This document shows positions 17,154 through 26,242 of a stretch of 45,475 nucleotides of DNA, piece after piece. The notes under the pieces are model-generated. The model was not told the origin of the DNA, did not search any database, and was given only the letters and a program-made list of their open reading frames with translations. A program made the position numbers and the translations under genes. The DNA is from Planctomycetota bacterium (GTDB lineage: Bacteria > Planctomycetota > Planctomycetia > Pirellulales > Pirellulaceae). The number at the start of each line of letters is the position of its first letter. Position 1 is the stretch's first letter. The stretch is from NCBI GenBank assembly GCA_029259935.1, contig JAJDEH010000404.1, forward strand, positions 1 to 45,475. The letters are read 5' to 3'.

Positions 17154-18590
17154 ATGTTACGAGTGCTTGGACAGGGGTCGCGGTTGTGCGACACCATCAC
17201 GCGCCGTGAATTGATGCAGGTTGGCGCTGTCTCGTCGCTGGGGCTCGCGCTGCCGAACTTCATTCAATCGCAAGCCCGCGCTTCGTCAATGTCGGGCGGC
17301 TCGGCGAAGGCCGTCATTCTGGTCAATCTGCTGGGCGGTCCAAGTCACATCGACATGTTCGACATGAAACCAGAAGCCCCGGCTGAAATTCGCGGCGAGT
17401 TTCAACCAATAGACACTTCCGTTCCCGGTCTCCAAATTTGCGAATACATGCCGCTGACCGCGCGGACGATGCATCATTCGACACTGATTCGCACGCACAC
17501 GCATTTGTACAACACACACAGTCCGTACAACATGCTGACCGGATACTCGGGCCCGGTGATCGTGAACAACGTGGCCAAGCCGACGGATCATCCGAGCATC
17601 GGTTCGGTGATGCAGTATGCCGGGCTGCGGGCCGCCGACGTGCCGTCCTATGTTTGGATGCCTTCCCACCCGGGCCACAGCCAAGGCAAGCATCGCGCGG
17701 GCCCGTATGGCGGATTTCTGGGCAGTACCTACGATCCCATGTTCACGGCGTACGAGCCAAAGTTTGAAGGCGAAACCGCCGGCCGTGACGCCCACATTAA
17801 CCCGGCCGTGCCGATTGCCCGGCCGAACCTGCCGTTGATCGACCAGATGCCCGATATCGAATTGGACCGTCTTGATCGCCGGCGTTCGTTGCTCGAACAG
17901 TTTGATCAACAGCTTTCGCGCTTCGATGCGTCGCGCTCGACCGACTCGATGAACTACTTCAAACGAAAGGCGTTTGAGCTGTTGAGTTCCCGCAAGACGC
18001 GGGACGCCTTCGATCTGGCGCGCGAGCCGGAAAAGGTCCGCCAGCGTTATGGGCGCGATTTGTTCGGCTCGTGCATGCTGACGGCGCGGCGGCTGGTCGA
18101 GTCGGGTGTGAAATTCGTGGGCGTGACGACCGAGTCGCAATTCAATGGCAAGATCGGCGCGGGCCAATGGGACACGCACTCGAACAATTTTCGCTTGCTC
18201 AAGAATTTCAATCTCCCCACGCTCGATCAAAACTACTCGGCACTGATCAACGACCTCGACGAGCGCGGACTGTTGGAGTCGACACTGGTCGTGGTGATGG
18301 GAGAAATGGGCCGCACGCCCAAGGTCAAACCGAAGAACGGCGGCCGCGATCATTGGACGCAATGCGGCTTTATTCTGTTGACCGGCGGTGGCGTGAAGCA
18401 GGGCATGGTCTACGGAAAGAGCGACCAACATGCCGGTTGGCCGACGGAAAATCCCGTCTCGTCGGCCGACCACGTGGCGACCATTTATCAGTTGGTCGGA
18501 CTTGACCCGCACATGAAACTCCGCGACGCCGCGGGCCAGTCGGTTCCCATCGCTCTGGAAGGCCACCCGGTTTGGGACGTTATCGCCTAG
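17154..18590 (+). CDS. DUF1501 protein, probable Tat export
   Basis: A 478-residue DUF1501 protein, an abundant planctomycete family related in fold to alkaline phosphatases and sulfatases. The N-terminus (CDTITRRELMQVGAVSSLG) looks like a twin-arginine signal, followed by NLLGGPSHIDMFDMKP, the family opening. Later come LVVVMGEMGRTPKVKPKNGGRDHW and YGKSDQHAGWPTENPVSSADH, which carry the conserved Asp/His residues of the C-terminal half. The start is ATG 17154 with AAGGAAG upstream; a GTG at 17133 would add seven residues. Family members are usually paired with a DUF1553 or DUF1549 cytochrome-type gene, but here the partner is missing. It is divergent from the propeller gene. Confidence 0.92.
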   Translation: MLRVLGQGSRLCDTITRRELMQVGAVSSLGLALPNFIQSQARASSMSGGSAKAVILVNLLGGPSHIDMFDMKPEAPAEIRGEFQPIDTSVPGLQICEYMPLTARTMHHSTLIRTHTHLYNTHSPYNMLTGYSGPVIVNNVAKPTDHPSIGSVMQYAGLRAADVPSYVWMPSHPGHSQGKHRAGPYGGFLGSTYDPMFTAYEPKFEGETAGRDAHINPAVPIARPNLPLIDQMPDIELDRLDRRRSLLEQFDQQLSRFDASRSTDSMNYFKRKAFELLSSRKTRDAFDLAREPEKVRQRYGRDLFGSCMLTARRLVESGVKFVGVTTESQFNGKIGAGQWDTHSNNFRLLKNFNLPTLDQNYSALINDLDERGLLESTLVVVMGEMGRTPKVKPKNGGRDHWTQCGFILLTGGGVKQGMVYGKSDQHAGWPTENPVSSADHVATIYQLVGLDPHMKLRDAAGQSVPIALEGHPVWDVIA

Positions 18591-18995
18591 TGACGCGTCA
18601 ACGAATGACGACAACGGGCTAAAAACGCTCGTGAAATTCTTGTAGCGGTGTCCCAAACAACGATAAATCCGCAACTCATTTGCCGCCAAAGTAGTTATGC
18701 AATGGAGGGGGCGGGCAGCAAATTCCGCGTGCCATCAACTCGCTAGCGGCCCTCGAATTCGCTTAATTTCGGGCCAACATCGGATCACGATCCTTGCATG
18801 ATCCATACAACCGGAAAGGTGGCACATTTGCTGCGGCTGAACGCAACGAAACCGACGATTCTCGTTTTCCAGAGATGAAGATCCGCTCGCGGTGGGCCGA
18901 AAATGACAATGAGGCGGCCCACAATTCTGCCCTACGGGCCTCTTTCTTGCCTCGATCAAAAAGCCCCATTCTCATCTGTTCGAAGAGGGATCGTC
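18591..18995. other. Intergenic region upstream of the porin
   Basis: These 405 bases hold no recognisable gene, repeat or terminator. A frame in phase with the porin extends back to 18903, but its extra residues lack any family match and a good ribosome site lies at 18984-18990. The porin promoter should be here but no clear -35/-10 pair stands out. Confidence 0.35.
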
Positions 18996-20528
18996 ATGAA
19001 GTCATTCTGGATGACAACGCTGTCCTTGTTGCTTGCATTTCCAAGCCTGCTCCTGGCCCAAGTATCGCCGACAGAAACTCCCGTTCCCGTTTTGTTCGAC
19101 TTCGACACGCCGCAGGGCCTGGAAGTCCGGGAAGTGTCCAACCTGGAAGCCAAGGAAGTGATGGCCCCACCTTGCGACTGCCCGGCATGCGACGCCGGCG
19201 ACGAGGGCGCGGTGTGTCCGTGTTGCGGAAAAAAGAAGTGCACGCCCAAGCAGAAAAAAGCCGCCAAGGCGAAAGCTGCCGGTGCTTACAAGGGCGTTTT
19301 CTACGCCAACGACTTTAGCTATTTGAACGATCCTTGCTATCAAGGATGCAACTTTGGCGACATGCTTAAGCGAATGAATGTCGGCTGCTGTGGCAAGCTG
19401 GATATTGGCGGTCAGATTCGGCTGCGCTACCACAACGAGATCGGCATGAAGCCGCCTCAGCGGTTTCAACCGGCGACTTCGGACAACTTTATGTTGACGC
19501 GGGTTCGCTTGTTCGGCAACTATCAAGTCAATCATTGGCTGCGTTTCTACGGCGAAACGATTTACGCGGACTCCTCGGGCGAGGACATTCGGCCGCGCGG
19601 AATCGACGAAAACTTCATGGACTTTCAAAATGTATTCGTCGACGTCAAGTTGACCGATAATTTGACGGCTCGTGTTGGCCGCCAAGAACTGTTGTATGGA
19701 TCACAGCGCGTCCTTTCCCCATTGGACTGGGCCAACACTCGCCGAAAATTCGAGGGGATTCGGGCACTCTACAAGTCGGGCGACTGGGCCATTGATGGCT
19801 TTTTCACGCACTTTGTTCCCGTGTTACCCAACGATCTTGACGAGGCGGATTACAACCGAGCGTTTTATGGGATGTATGGCGTCTACAGCGGCTTGGACAA
19901 CGCGACCATCGACTTCTACTACCTTGGCTTTGACATGACGGCCCTCGCGCCGGCGAATGGTTTCTCTCTCCACACCATCGGCGGACGGGTCAACGGCAGT
20001 TGCCCCTGCAGCGATTGGATGTACGAAATCGAAGGGGCGACTCAGTTTGGCCAGCGGGCACCGAACGTCAATCAAGGCGATGGCTTCGTGACCGCCGGCG
20101 TGGGCCGCAAACTGCCCCATCTGCCATGGTCGCCGACGCTGTGGTTTTATTACGACTATGCATCGCCCAACTACAATCAACTGTTTCCGCTGGCCCACAA
20201 GTACCTCGGTTTCATCGATGCCGTGCAACGCCGCAACATCGAAAGCCCCAACGTTCAGTTGACCATGAAGCCGTGCGACAAGGTGAACTTGTTGTTTTGG
20301 TTCTATCACTTCCAGTCGAATGGCGTTAACCCGGTGCCCTCTATCGGAGGAACTCCAGCACAAAACACCGGCAAGTACCTGGGCAACGAACTGGATTGCA
20401 TCGCCAAGTACAAGATCAGCCAGCGGTCGGACATTTTGTTTGGCTACTCCCACTTCTGGCGTGGCAGCAAAATCAACAACACGCAGGACGCGGATTTCTT
20501 CTACACTCAGTGGCAGCAGAACTTCTAA
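18996..20528 (+). CDS. Outer-membrane porin, AlgE/OprP-like, Cys-rich N-terminus
   Basis: A 510-residue protein with a signal peptide (MKSFWMTTLSLLLAFPSLLLA). It then has a Cys-rich block (CDCPACDAGDEGAVCPCCGKKKC, residues about 54-80, split here only for naming) and a Lys/Ala-rich stretch. From about residue 130 a beta-barrel follows (IGGQIRLRYHNE, LTRVRLFGNYQVNHWLRFYGE, VGRQELLYGSQRVLSP), the pattern of alginate-export/polyanion porins. The last residues end in an aromatic (QWQQNF), as outer-membrane barrels do. ATG 18996 has GAGGGA six bases upstream. An intrinsic terminator follows at 20576. The substrate is unknown. Confidence 0.85.
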   Translation: MKSFWMTTLSLLLAFPSLLLAQVSPTETPVPVLFDFDTPQGLEVREVSNLEAKEVMAPPCDCPACDAGDEGAVCPCCGKKKCTPKQKKAAKAKAAGAYKGVFYANDFSYLNDPCYQGCNFGDMLKRMNVGCCGKLDIGGQIRLRYHNEIGMKPPQRFQPATSDNFMLTRVRLFGNYQVNHWLRFYGETIYADSSGEDIRPRGIDENFMDFQNVFVDVKLTDNLTARVGRQELLYGSQRVLSPLDWANTRRKFEGIRALYKSGDWAIDGFFTHFVPVLPNDLDEADYNRAFYGMYGVYSGLDNATIDFYYLGFDMTALAPANGFSLHTIGGRVNGSCPCSDWMYEIEGATQFGQRAPNVNQGDGFVTAGVGRKLPHLPWSPTLWFYYDYASPNYNQLFPLAHKYLGFIDAVQRRNIESPNVQLTMKPCDKVNLLFWFYHFQSNGVNPVPSIGGTPAQNTGKYLGNELDCIAKYKISQRSDILFGYSHFWRGSKINNTQDADFFYTQWQQNF

Positions 20529-20575
20529 CGAGACGACGTCGCACCAAAGATTCGCGCGCAAAGATCCGATGGATA

Positions 20576-20606
20576 AGCCCGGCATCACAAGCCGGGCTAT
20601 TTTTTT
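20576..20606 (+). terminator. Intrinsic terminator of the porin gene
   Basis: An 8-bp stem, AGCCCGGC / GCCGGGCT, encloses the 7-base loop ATCACAA and is followed by a run of Ts (ATTTTTTT). It ends the porin transcription unit 48 bases after the stop codon. This is the clearest classical terminator in the left half of the window. Confidence 0.92.
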
Positions 20607-20822
20607 GGTCCTAGGAGAATCTAGCATGACCCTTGGGCGCTCTTAGTCTCTACCGGCTGTTGGTCCCTACCAATGGAGATTCGAATGCTCCCCGCGTTGG
20701 GGTCGCTTTTGCACGGCGTTTGCCTTGTACCTATACTCTAAGGTCTACTCAGATACACGCGTCAGTCGTTGACAGACTGGCAGCCTCACAATCGTGATCG
20801 ACCACACCGGGGAGACTTAGGC

Positions 20823-21413
20823 ATGGCTACAAGAAGTGAATCGGAATTGATGGAAGCGGTAGGCGCGGAATTGAAAGAGTTGCGGAGGGATTGGGGCTGG
20901 CTGCTGGCTTTGGGCATCGGCCTGATATTCGGCGGCATCGCCGTGCTGACGTTGCCGCAGGTGACGGGCGTGGTGCCGCTGGTCATCGTGACCGTTCTAG
21001 GAATTCTGATGATCGCCGCCGGTGCTGCTCAAATCGTGAGCGCGTTTACGTCGGGAAAATGGAGCGGCGCTTTGCTGCATCTGTTGGTCGGCATTTTGTA
21101 TGCCGTCATTGGGTTCTTGGTTTTAGAGAGCCCCGAAAACGCCGCTGGAGGCTTGACGTTGTTGCTGGCGGCCATGTTTTTTGTCGAAGGAATATTTCGA
21201 ATCGCGTTCGCGCTTCGAGAACGATTTCCGAGTTGGGGATGGACGCTGCTCAACGGAGCCGTATCGGTGTTGCTAGGCGTGATCATTTGGCGTCAGTTCC
21301 CGGAGTCGACCCTGTGGGTGATCGGCCTGCTGGTGGGAATCGACATGATCTTCAGCGGCTGGGCCTGGATCATGCTGGCCATCGCGGTGAAGCAAATTCC
21401 GGAACAAGAGTGA
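20823..21413 (+). CDS. HdeD/DUF308 family membrane protein
   Basis: A 196-residue integral membrane protein with about six spans, organised as three repeats of an inner-membrane hairpin. One repeat reads GWLLALGIGLIFGGIAVLTL and another IVTVLGILMIAAGAAQIVSAF. This is the layout of HdeD, an acid-resistance membrane protein in E. coli, and of the wider DUF308 group found in many bacteria. ATG 20823 was preferred to 20769; it follows GGGGAG and leaves a short cytoplasmic N-terminus rich in Glu. The gene stands alone between a terminator and the convergent GYF-protease gene. The precise role is unknown. Confidence 0.88.
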   Translation: MATRSESELMEAVGAELKELRRDWGWLLALGIGLIFGGIAVLTLPQVTGVVPLVIVTVLGILMIAAGAAQIVSAFTSGKWSGALLHLLVGILYAVIGFLVLESPENAAGGLTLLLAAMFFVEGIFRIAFALRERFPSWGWTLLNGAVSVLLGVIIWRQFPESTLWVIGLLVGIDMIFSGWAWIMLAIAVKQIPEQE

Positions 21414-21463
21414 GCCGTGCGGGGATTCCGCCAGATTCACTCCGTTCTCGGATTGAAGCCGTA

Positions 21464-23230
21464 TTAATCGTCGATGCTAACCCATTCCACGTCGTCGACG
21501 CGGCGATTGATCTCGCGTTTCAGTTGGGCGGTCGACACCGCGTAAAATACGTTCGCGCCCTCACCTTTGACGAAGCGAGTATTGATGCCAACAACCGTTC
21601 CATCCTGCAAACAAAGCGGGCCTCCCGAATTGCCGGGATTAATTTGAGCATTATGCTGAACTGAGCTTTCCCCGCCCTCATACTTGACACGACTGACTGC
21701 CCCATCATTGGCCACAAAGTCAAAATCGCTGTCCTTGAAGTTGTCCCGTATGTCATTATGAAATAAGCGTTCTCTGTAAAACAATTCTCTTGCTTCCTCT
21801 TTGGATGTCGGTAGTTGAGCAGCTGCGGGAAATCCAAGTGAATACACCTTGGTTGTTCGCCTGACCGATTCGGAATCTGAGATTTTGAAGTAAGGAAGGT
21901 CGCTCCCATCAATCTTGAGAATTGCCATGTCATACTTAGCGCTAACATAGACGACGTCTGCCAGCGAGGCTTCGCCGTCCAAGATGCACCACACGCGACG
22001 GTCCGCACGACTAATCGTGTAATGCTTTTCGATTTGCTGAATCATTTGTTCTTCTTCAGAGTTGAAGGTGACCACGTGACGATTTGTCAAAAGATAACCG
22101 TCTGGTGAAATAGCGAATCCCGTCCCCGTGGCGTATTTCAACTCAAAGGTTTCGTCCCGAGTCTTCCGCAACGCGCCAGAGACTACCAGCGCCACGGCCT
22201 TGGCAACCTTCTCTTCGTCTTCAACGGAATTGATAACTACTCCGCTCTTTTTCGAGGCGGGGCTATAAATATCGTCTCCTCTTGGTTTCTTTTCGCTATC
22301 AGCAGTACTCGGTCGTTCACTGTCCGACGAACCGGTCTTGTCAGACGGGCCCTTGTCTTCGCCATCGTCGGCTGGAGGGACCGGTGAAGTTTTCTCCGTC
22401 GGAGAGTCTACCGTCGAATCCGTCTTAGACTCTTTGTCGCCTGGAGCCTGTGGCGCGTCGTTGGTTTCGCCCTGACTCTTCGGGTCGTCAGTTTGGCCCG
22501 AAGGAGTCGCCGGCTGATTTGGCGACGTCTTACGGTCGGACTGGTCCAAACTGGTCGCCGGATCGCTTGGCGACGCCTTGGTATCGGGCTGGCTATCTTT
22601 GGTGCTGCTGGCGACTTCGGCGGTCCGTTCATTGCCACGAAACATCGGTACGAGAAGGATCGCGATGCAGATTGCCACGGCCACGCCCAGCATGCCGGCC
22701 GATGCCAGCATGACCTTGTTCGTGGTGGGCGCTTGGGGTGGAACGGCTGCTGAGCCGTTGTTGTTGGCGAGGGATTTGCTTGGGACCGGCTGACGGGAAG
22801 CGGCGTTTGTTGAGTGGAACAGTTCGAACAGCTCGGGTACGTGCTCGGCGTCGAGCCACTCGGGCTGACCGTCGCGCCACACCAAATCGGCCGCTCGCAC
22901 TTGCCCCGTGCGAATCAGGGCCGTCAAATCCTCGAACGTCATTGGACCTCGTTGGTCTTCGCCGATGCAGCAAAACCAAATCGCGGCGGAAGCAGCCGGC
23001 TGGCCGTCGTTGGGCTGCGAAGCGCTGGCGGCGTATTCGCTGGCAACCTCGCCATGCTGAAACAGGCCGTCTATCTCGACCGCGCTCTGCCATTGGCTGC
23101 CGTCGGCGGAAACTTCGTGGTGCCGGCCCAGTTTGCGCAGGCGGACTTCGGCCTGCAACTTGTTAATCGGCCAGGGGCCTTCCACGCGTCCCCGTCGCCG
23201 GACGAAATAGGTCGTATTTTCGTTGCTCAT
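21464..23230 (-). CDS. GYF-GYF-TM-trypsin-like serine protease
   Basis: A 588-residue protein. Two GYF_2-type modules form the N-terminus (about 7-58 and 84-137; GRVEGPWPINKL, then DQRGPMTFEDLTALIRTGQV and GQPEWLDAEH). One membrane span lies at about 172-196 and a 130-residue Ser/Asp/Lys-rich linker follows. A trypsin-fold protease occupies about 340-588 with the triad His385 (LLTNRHVV), Asp434 (KYDMAILKI) and Ser535 (INPGNSGGPL). This predicts a cytoplasmic binding head and an extracytoplasmic protease. It is the last gene of the operon; a GTG at 23284 overlaps the previous stop as GTGA, but ATG 23230 fits the GYF domain start better. It is probably the effector of the system. Confidence 0.88.
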   Translation of the reverse strand: MSNENTTYFVRRRGRVEGPWPINKLQAEVRLRKLGRHHEVSADGSQWQSAVEIDGLFQHGEVASEYAASASQPNDGQPAASAAIWFCCIGEDQRGPMTFEDLTALIRTGQVRAADLVWRDGQPEWLDAEHVPELFELFHSTNAASRQPVPSKSLANNNGSAAVPPQAPTTNKVMLASAGMLGVAVAICIAILLVPMFRGNERTAEVASSTKDSQPDTKASPSDPATSLDQSDRKTSPNQPATPSGQTDDPKSQGETNDAPQAPGDKESKTDSTVDSPTEKTSPVPPADDGEDKGPSDKTGSSDSERPSTADSEKKPRGDDIYSPASKKSGVVINSVEDEEKVAKAVALVVSGALRKTRDETFELKYATGTGFAISPDGYLLTNRHVVTFNSEEEQMIQQIEKHYTISRADRRVWCILDGEASLADVVYVSAKYDMAILKIDGSDLPYFKISDSESVRRTTKVYSLGFPAAAQLPTSKEEARELFYRERLFHNDIRDNFKDSDFDFVANDGAVSRVKYEGGESSVQHNAQINPGNSGGPLCLQDGTVVGINTRFVKGEGANVFYAVSTAQLKREINRRVDDVEWVSIDD

Positions 23231-23280
23231 GACTGTTCTGCCTTGAAGGGGCCGGCCTTGCGATGGCCGCGGGATACGGT

Positions 23281-26232
23281 TCACTTTTCGGTTACGGAGA
23301 AAAATACGGGTTTGGCTTCAATGAACGAGGATTCTGCCTCCGCGTGCCATTGTGGCTCGCCATCTTTCCAATCGCCTAAAATGATGAAGCGTGGGATTTT
23401 TTTGAGGGCGCTGTCGCGGAGCAGTAGTTGCCCCTCTTGTTCCGATCTCAAATCTTTGACAATGCAGTTCCAATCATCGCCTTCCTTCAGCATGAAGCCG
23501 ATCCATTGTACCGGTCGCACAACCGGTTTATTCGCTTGGAAATGCGCCACACGATCCTTGATTTGATCCACGTAGACTTCGCGCGGCGGCTTGCGAATAC
23601 GCTCGAGTTGGCTGGTTAACGTCACGCGGTGATCGGCGACGGCGTCGTCTTCATTGGAAAGCCAGTTGACGCGGTCCAGGTCTTCTCGCGTGCTGATGGC
23701 TTTCTCGAACGTATCCAGCTCTTCGGCCAAGATCGTACTGCCCGGTTTGGCAATGCCCACCACACCTTGCAGGACGCCGACCTTGATCACGGGATCGACC
23801 TCCTTGTCTTCAAACAGCAGCGACAGCACGCCACACACATAGTTTTCATACGTCAAATTTGGTTTTGCCAAGTGAGCTCGCGCCGCGGTGGCGAACTTGG
23901 TGTGCGGTGCCTGGTCGAAGTACCGCGAGTCTTCGAACTTCCGCAACTGGCTGACGAAGAAAGGCCGATCCCGCTTGATGCGCGACAGGTCGCCGATGTC
24001 GCGCAACAGGTTGATCGTAATCTTCCCCTCGTTGTCCTTGTCCGGTTTCGGTTCGCCGAAAAAGTAAAAACGGCGCCCCTGAGCATCGATCAGGTAGTTC
24101 ATCGTGAACATGTCTTGCCGGAAGTATTTTTCCAACGTCTTCAAGACGGTCACGCCGGTGGCGTCTTTGCGGCGGCCATAAGCGCGAAGCTGTTCTTTCA
24201 TTTCAAGCACCGGTTGGGCTGGCGGAAATTCGTCAAAGTCCGCGTCGATATCCTTGAGTATGGGCAGGCCGTTGGCAATGATCGATTCGGGCTTATCGAA
24301 CGAAACCTCCTTCCAACGCTTTACGATGGCATTCCATTTTTCGACGTGTTGCAGAAAGGCCAGCTCGGTGGACAGCACGTTCTTAAAGTCGTCGACTCGT
24401 CCGCCTGCCTCCACGACTCGATTGTAGTTCTCCAGCGCCTGACGAAAGGCCGTCGCGTCGCCGATGGCTTTGGTCACGGCGGCCAAGGCCGTGTCATTCT
24501 TCATCGTGGCGATGATGGCCGTTTCACGGTCTTGCAGGCGAGTGGCCATTTCGTGGAGGCGATTCCGCTGGCGAACTAACGCGGAAACGCGAGGTCGTTT
24601 GATCAGCGCGTTCGTCTTCACTTTCAAACCCTGCACGGTTTCTAAATCCAGCGCCGCCAAATCCGTCATTTGCGTGGCGATCGCGGTCACTTCCGCCTGG
24701 AAAGCTTCGTCGACTGCCCGCTGCAACCGCTGTTGCTCGGCCTGAACTTTGACTTCGACGTTCTTGACCGCCCCCAGTTCGCGTTCTCCCTTGGCCAATG
24801 TCTTGGCGGTTTTCAATTCGGAAGCCGCGCTGGCGACGGCTTCCCAGCTAGGTTCCCCCTGGACGTAATCGTCGGCGGTTTTCAACAGCAGTTCGAACCG
24901 CTGCGACCGCGCTTGGTCTTGGTTAACCCGCTCGCGCAGCGTCGAATGCAGTTTTTGCATCCGGGGCGTGGCCATGATATACGGCTGGTTTTCGGCAATC
25001 GTGTTGTAAAGGCGATTGGCTTCGTCGATGCGATCCTCTTCCAGCAACGTGGAAAGATCGGTGCACGCCACGCGAACCGCGTTGCCGCGCATCCGCGCTT
25101 GGACGAACAGTGTGGTTAACGTCACGACGGCCAAGGTCGCGGCCAACGCCGACGACCAGATCAACAGGCTGCGCCGCGCGACCGCCGACTTGAAGCCCCG
25201 TATTCGCTCTTGGTATCGGCGCTGTACGTGCGAAGGAATCGGTTCTTCGAACCGCTCGGCCACATGGTACAGTTGCTCGATTTGCTCGCGCGGACGCTGG
25301 CCGTCGTCCAAGGCGTTTTCAAGCAAACCGAGGGCCTGTTGAAACTCTTCCTGTCGCGATTGGTCGGCGGATTCCTGCTCGAGCCATTCCAGCGCCGGAA
25401 TGACCCGTTGATACTCGTCGCTCGCTTCCGTCAATCCAGAAGAGGCAAAATGCCGCTCCCACTCGTCACGGGCCTGGGTCGCGCGAGCAACATTGAATTC
25501 GGAAAAGGCCTGGTTCAGTTCGTTCTCAAGCGCGACAAGCTGCTCGCGGGACTGTTCGGCCAGCAATTGTTGATGATTTTGGGCGACCCGCTGCACGAGG
25601 CTCGTTGGCGGCGGTTCGAGCCACGGCGAGTCACACACTTCGCGGCGCAAATCGCCCAGCGCCCGCAAGTCTCTCTCGGCCGTGTGCTGTTTGACTTCGC
25701 CTTCCAACTGGCGAAAGCGGGCGTTCTCGAAGGACCTGAGATCTTCCTGCCAGATGTAGTTCGAGGGATCTTTCTTGGCGATGGCCCGCAATACCGAGAT
25801 CCGCGTGCTGAGCGGACTGCGAGCGATGGCGTGCAGCCGTTGCATGTGCAGCAAGTTCTCTAGCGGCTGCGCCTGGTTGTAGGCTTCGTTCAAAGCGACG
25901 GCGGCGTCGAGCAGTAAATCGGGCTGAGGCGGTATCCCAAATCCGCGGACATAATGTGCCCAGGCATCCCACTCGGGAAGATCGAGTTCGGTGACCAAAT
26001 CGAGCAGACTGGGTTCAATCTCGCATTCTTGAATGGCTTCATTGCGTAGGCCCTTGCGCAGCAGTTCGTCGCAAGCTTCCAGCCGGGCGTTGACCGTATT
26101 GATACATTGCACGAACTGCGCGTGCAGCGCCTGCAACCCGGGCCCCGCCTCCTGAGACTGCATTTGCAGCATCGGCTTCATCGCCCGCGTGACGCGTTTT
26201 ACTTCTTGTTTGATTTCCCGCAATGGAATCAT
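23281..26232 (-). CDS. Giant single-span coiled-coil protein of the GTPase operon
   Basis: A 983-residue protein with no catalytic motif that I recognise. The N-terminal 350 residues are helical and charged, with Glu/Arg/Gln-rich coiled-coil stretches (LVALENELNQAFSEF, EWLEQESADQSRQEEFQQAL). One membrane span lies at about 355-378 (LLIWSSALAATLAVVTL), followed by another helical stretch of about 300 residues. A C-terminal region (from about 700) with mixed strands follows, for example YLIDAQGRRFYFFGEP and FIILGDWKDGEPQW. Topology is probably cytoplasm to outside. It is separated from the adaptor gene by 10 nt and overlaps or abuts the protease gene, so it likely acts as a scaffold between them. 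Confidence 0.8.
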   Translation of the reverse strand: MIPLREIKQEVKRVTRAMKPMLQMQSQEAGPGLQALHAQFVQCINTVNARLEACDELLRKGLRNEAIQECEIEPSLLDLVTELDLPEWDAWAHYVRGFGIPPQPDLLLDAAVALNEAYNQAQPLENLLHMQRLHAIARSPLSTRISVLRAIAKKDPSNYIWQEDLRSFENARFRQLEGEVKQHTAERDLRALGDLRREVCDSPWLEPPPTSLVQRVAQNHQQLLAEQSREQLVALENELNQAFSEFNVARATQARDEWERHFASSGLTEASDEYQRVIPALEWLEQESADQSRQEEFQQALGLLENALDDGQRPREQIEQLYHVAERFEEPIPSHVQRRYQERIRGFKSAVARRSLLIWSSALAATLAVVTLTTLFVQARMRGNAVRVACTDLSTLLEEDRIDEANRLYNTIAENQPYIMATPRMQKLHSTLRERVNQDQARSQRFELLLKTADDYVQGEPSWEAVASAASELKTAKTLAKGERELGAVKNVEVKVQAEQQRLQRAVDEAFQAEVTAIATQMTDLAALDLETVQGLKVKTNALIKRPRVSALVRQRNRLHEMATRLQDRETAIIATMKNDTALAAVTKAIGDATAFRQALENYNRVVEAGGRVDDFKNVLSTELAFLQHVEKWNAIVKRWKEVSFDKPESIIANGLPILKDIDADFDEFPPAQPVLEMKEQLRAYGRRKDATGVTVLKTLEKYFRQDMFTMNYLIDAQGRRFYFFGEPKPDKDNEGKITINLLRDIGDLSRIKRDRPFFVSQLRKFEDSRYFDQAPHTKFATAARAHLAKPNLTYENYVCGVLSLLFEDKEVDPVIKVGVLQGVVGIAKPGSTILAEELDTFEKAISTREDLDRVNWLSNEDDAVADHRVTLTSQLERIRKPPREVYVDQIKDRVAHFQANKPVVRPVQWIGFMLKEGDDWNCIVKDLRSEQEGQLLLRDSALKKIPRFIILGDWKDGEPQWHAEAESSFIEAKPVFFSVTEK

Positions 26233-26242
26233 GATGAGTCAG

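Noticed and set aside
17286..18689. A 467-codon leftward frame opposite the DUF1501 gene.
   Set aside because: Mirror of a strongly supported coding region; composition is the complement of DUF1501 codons.
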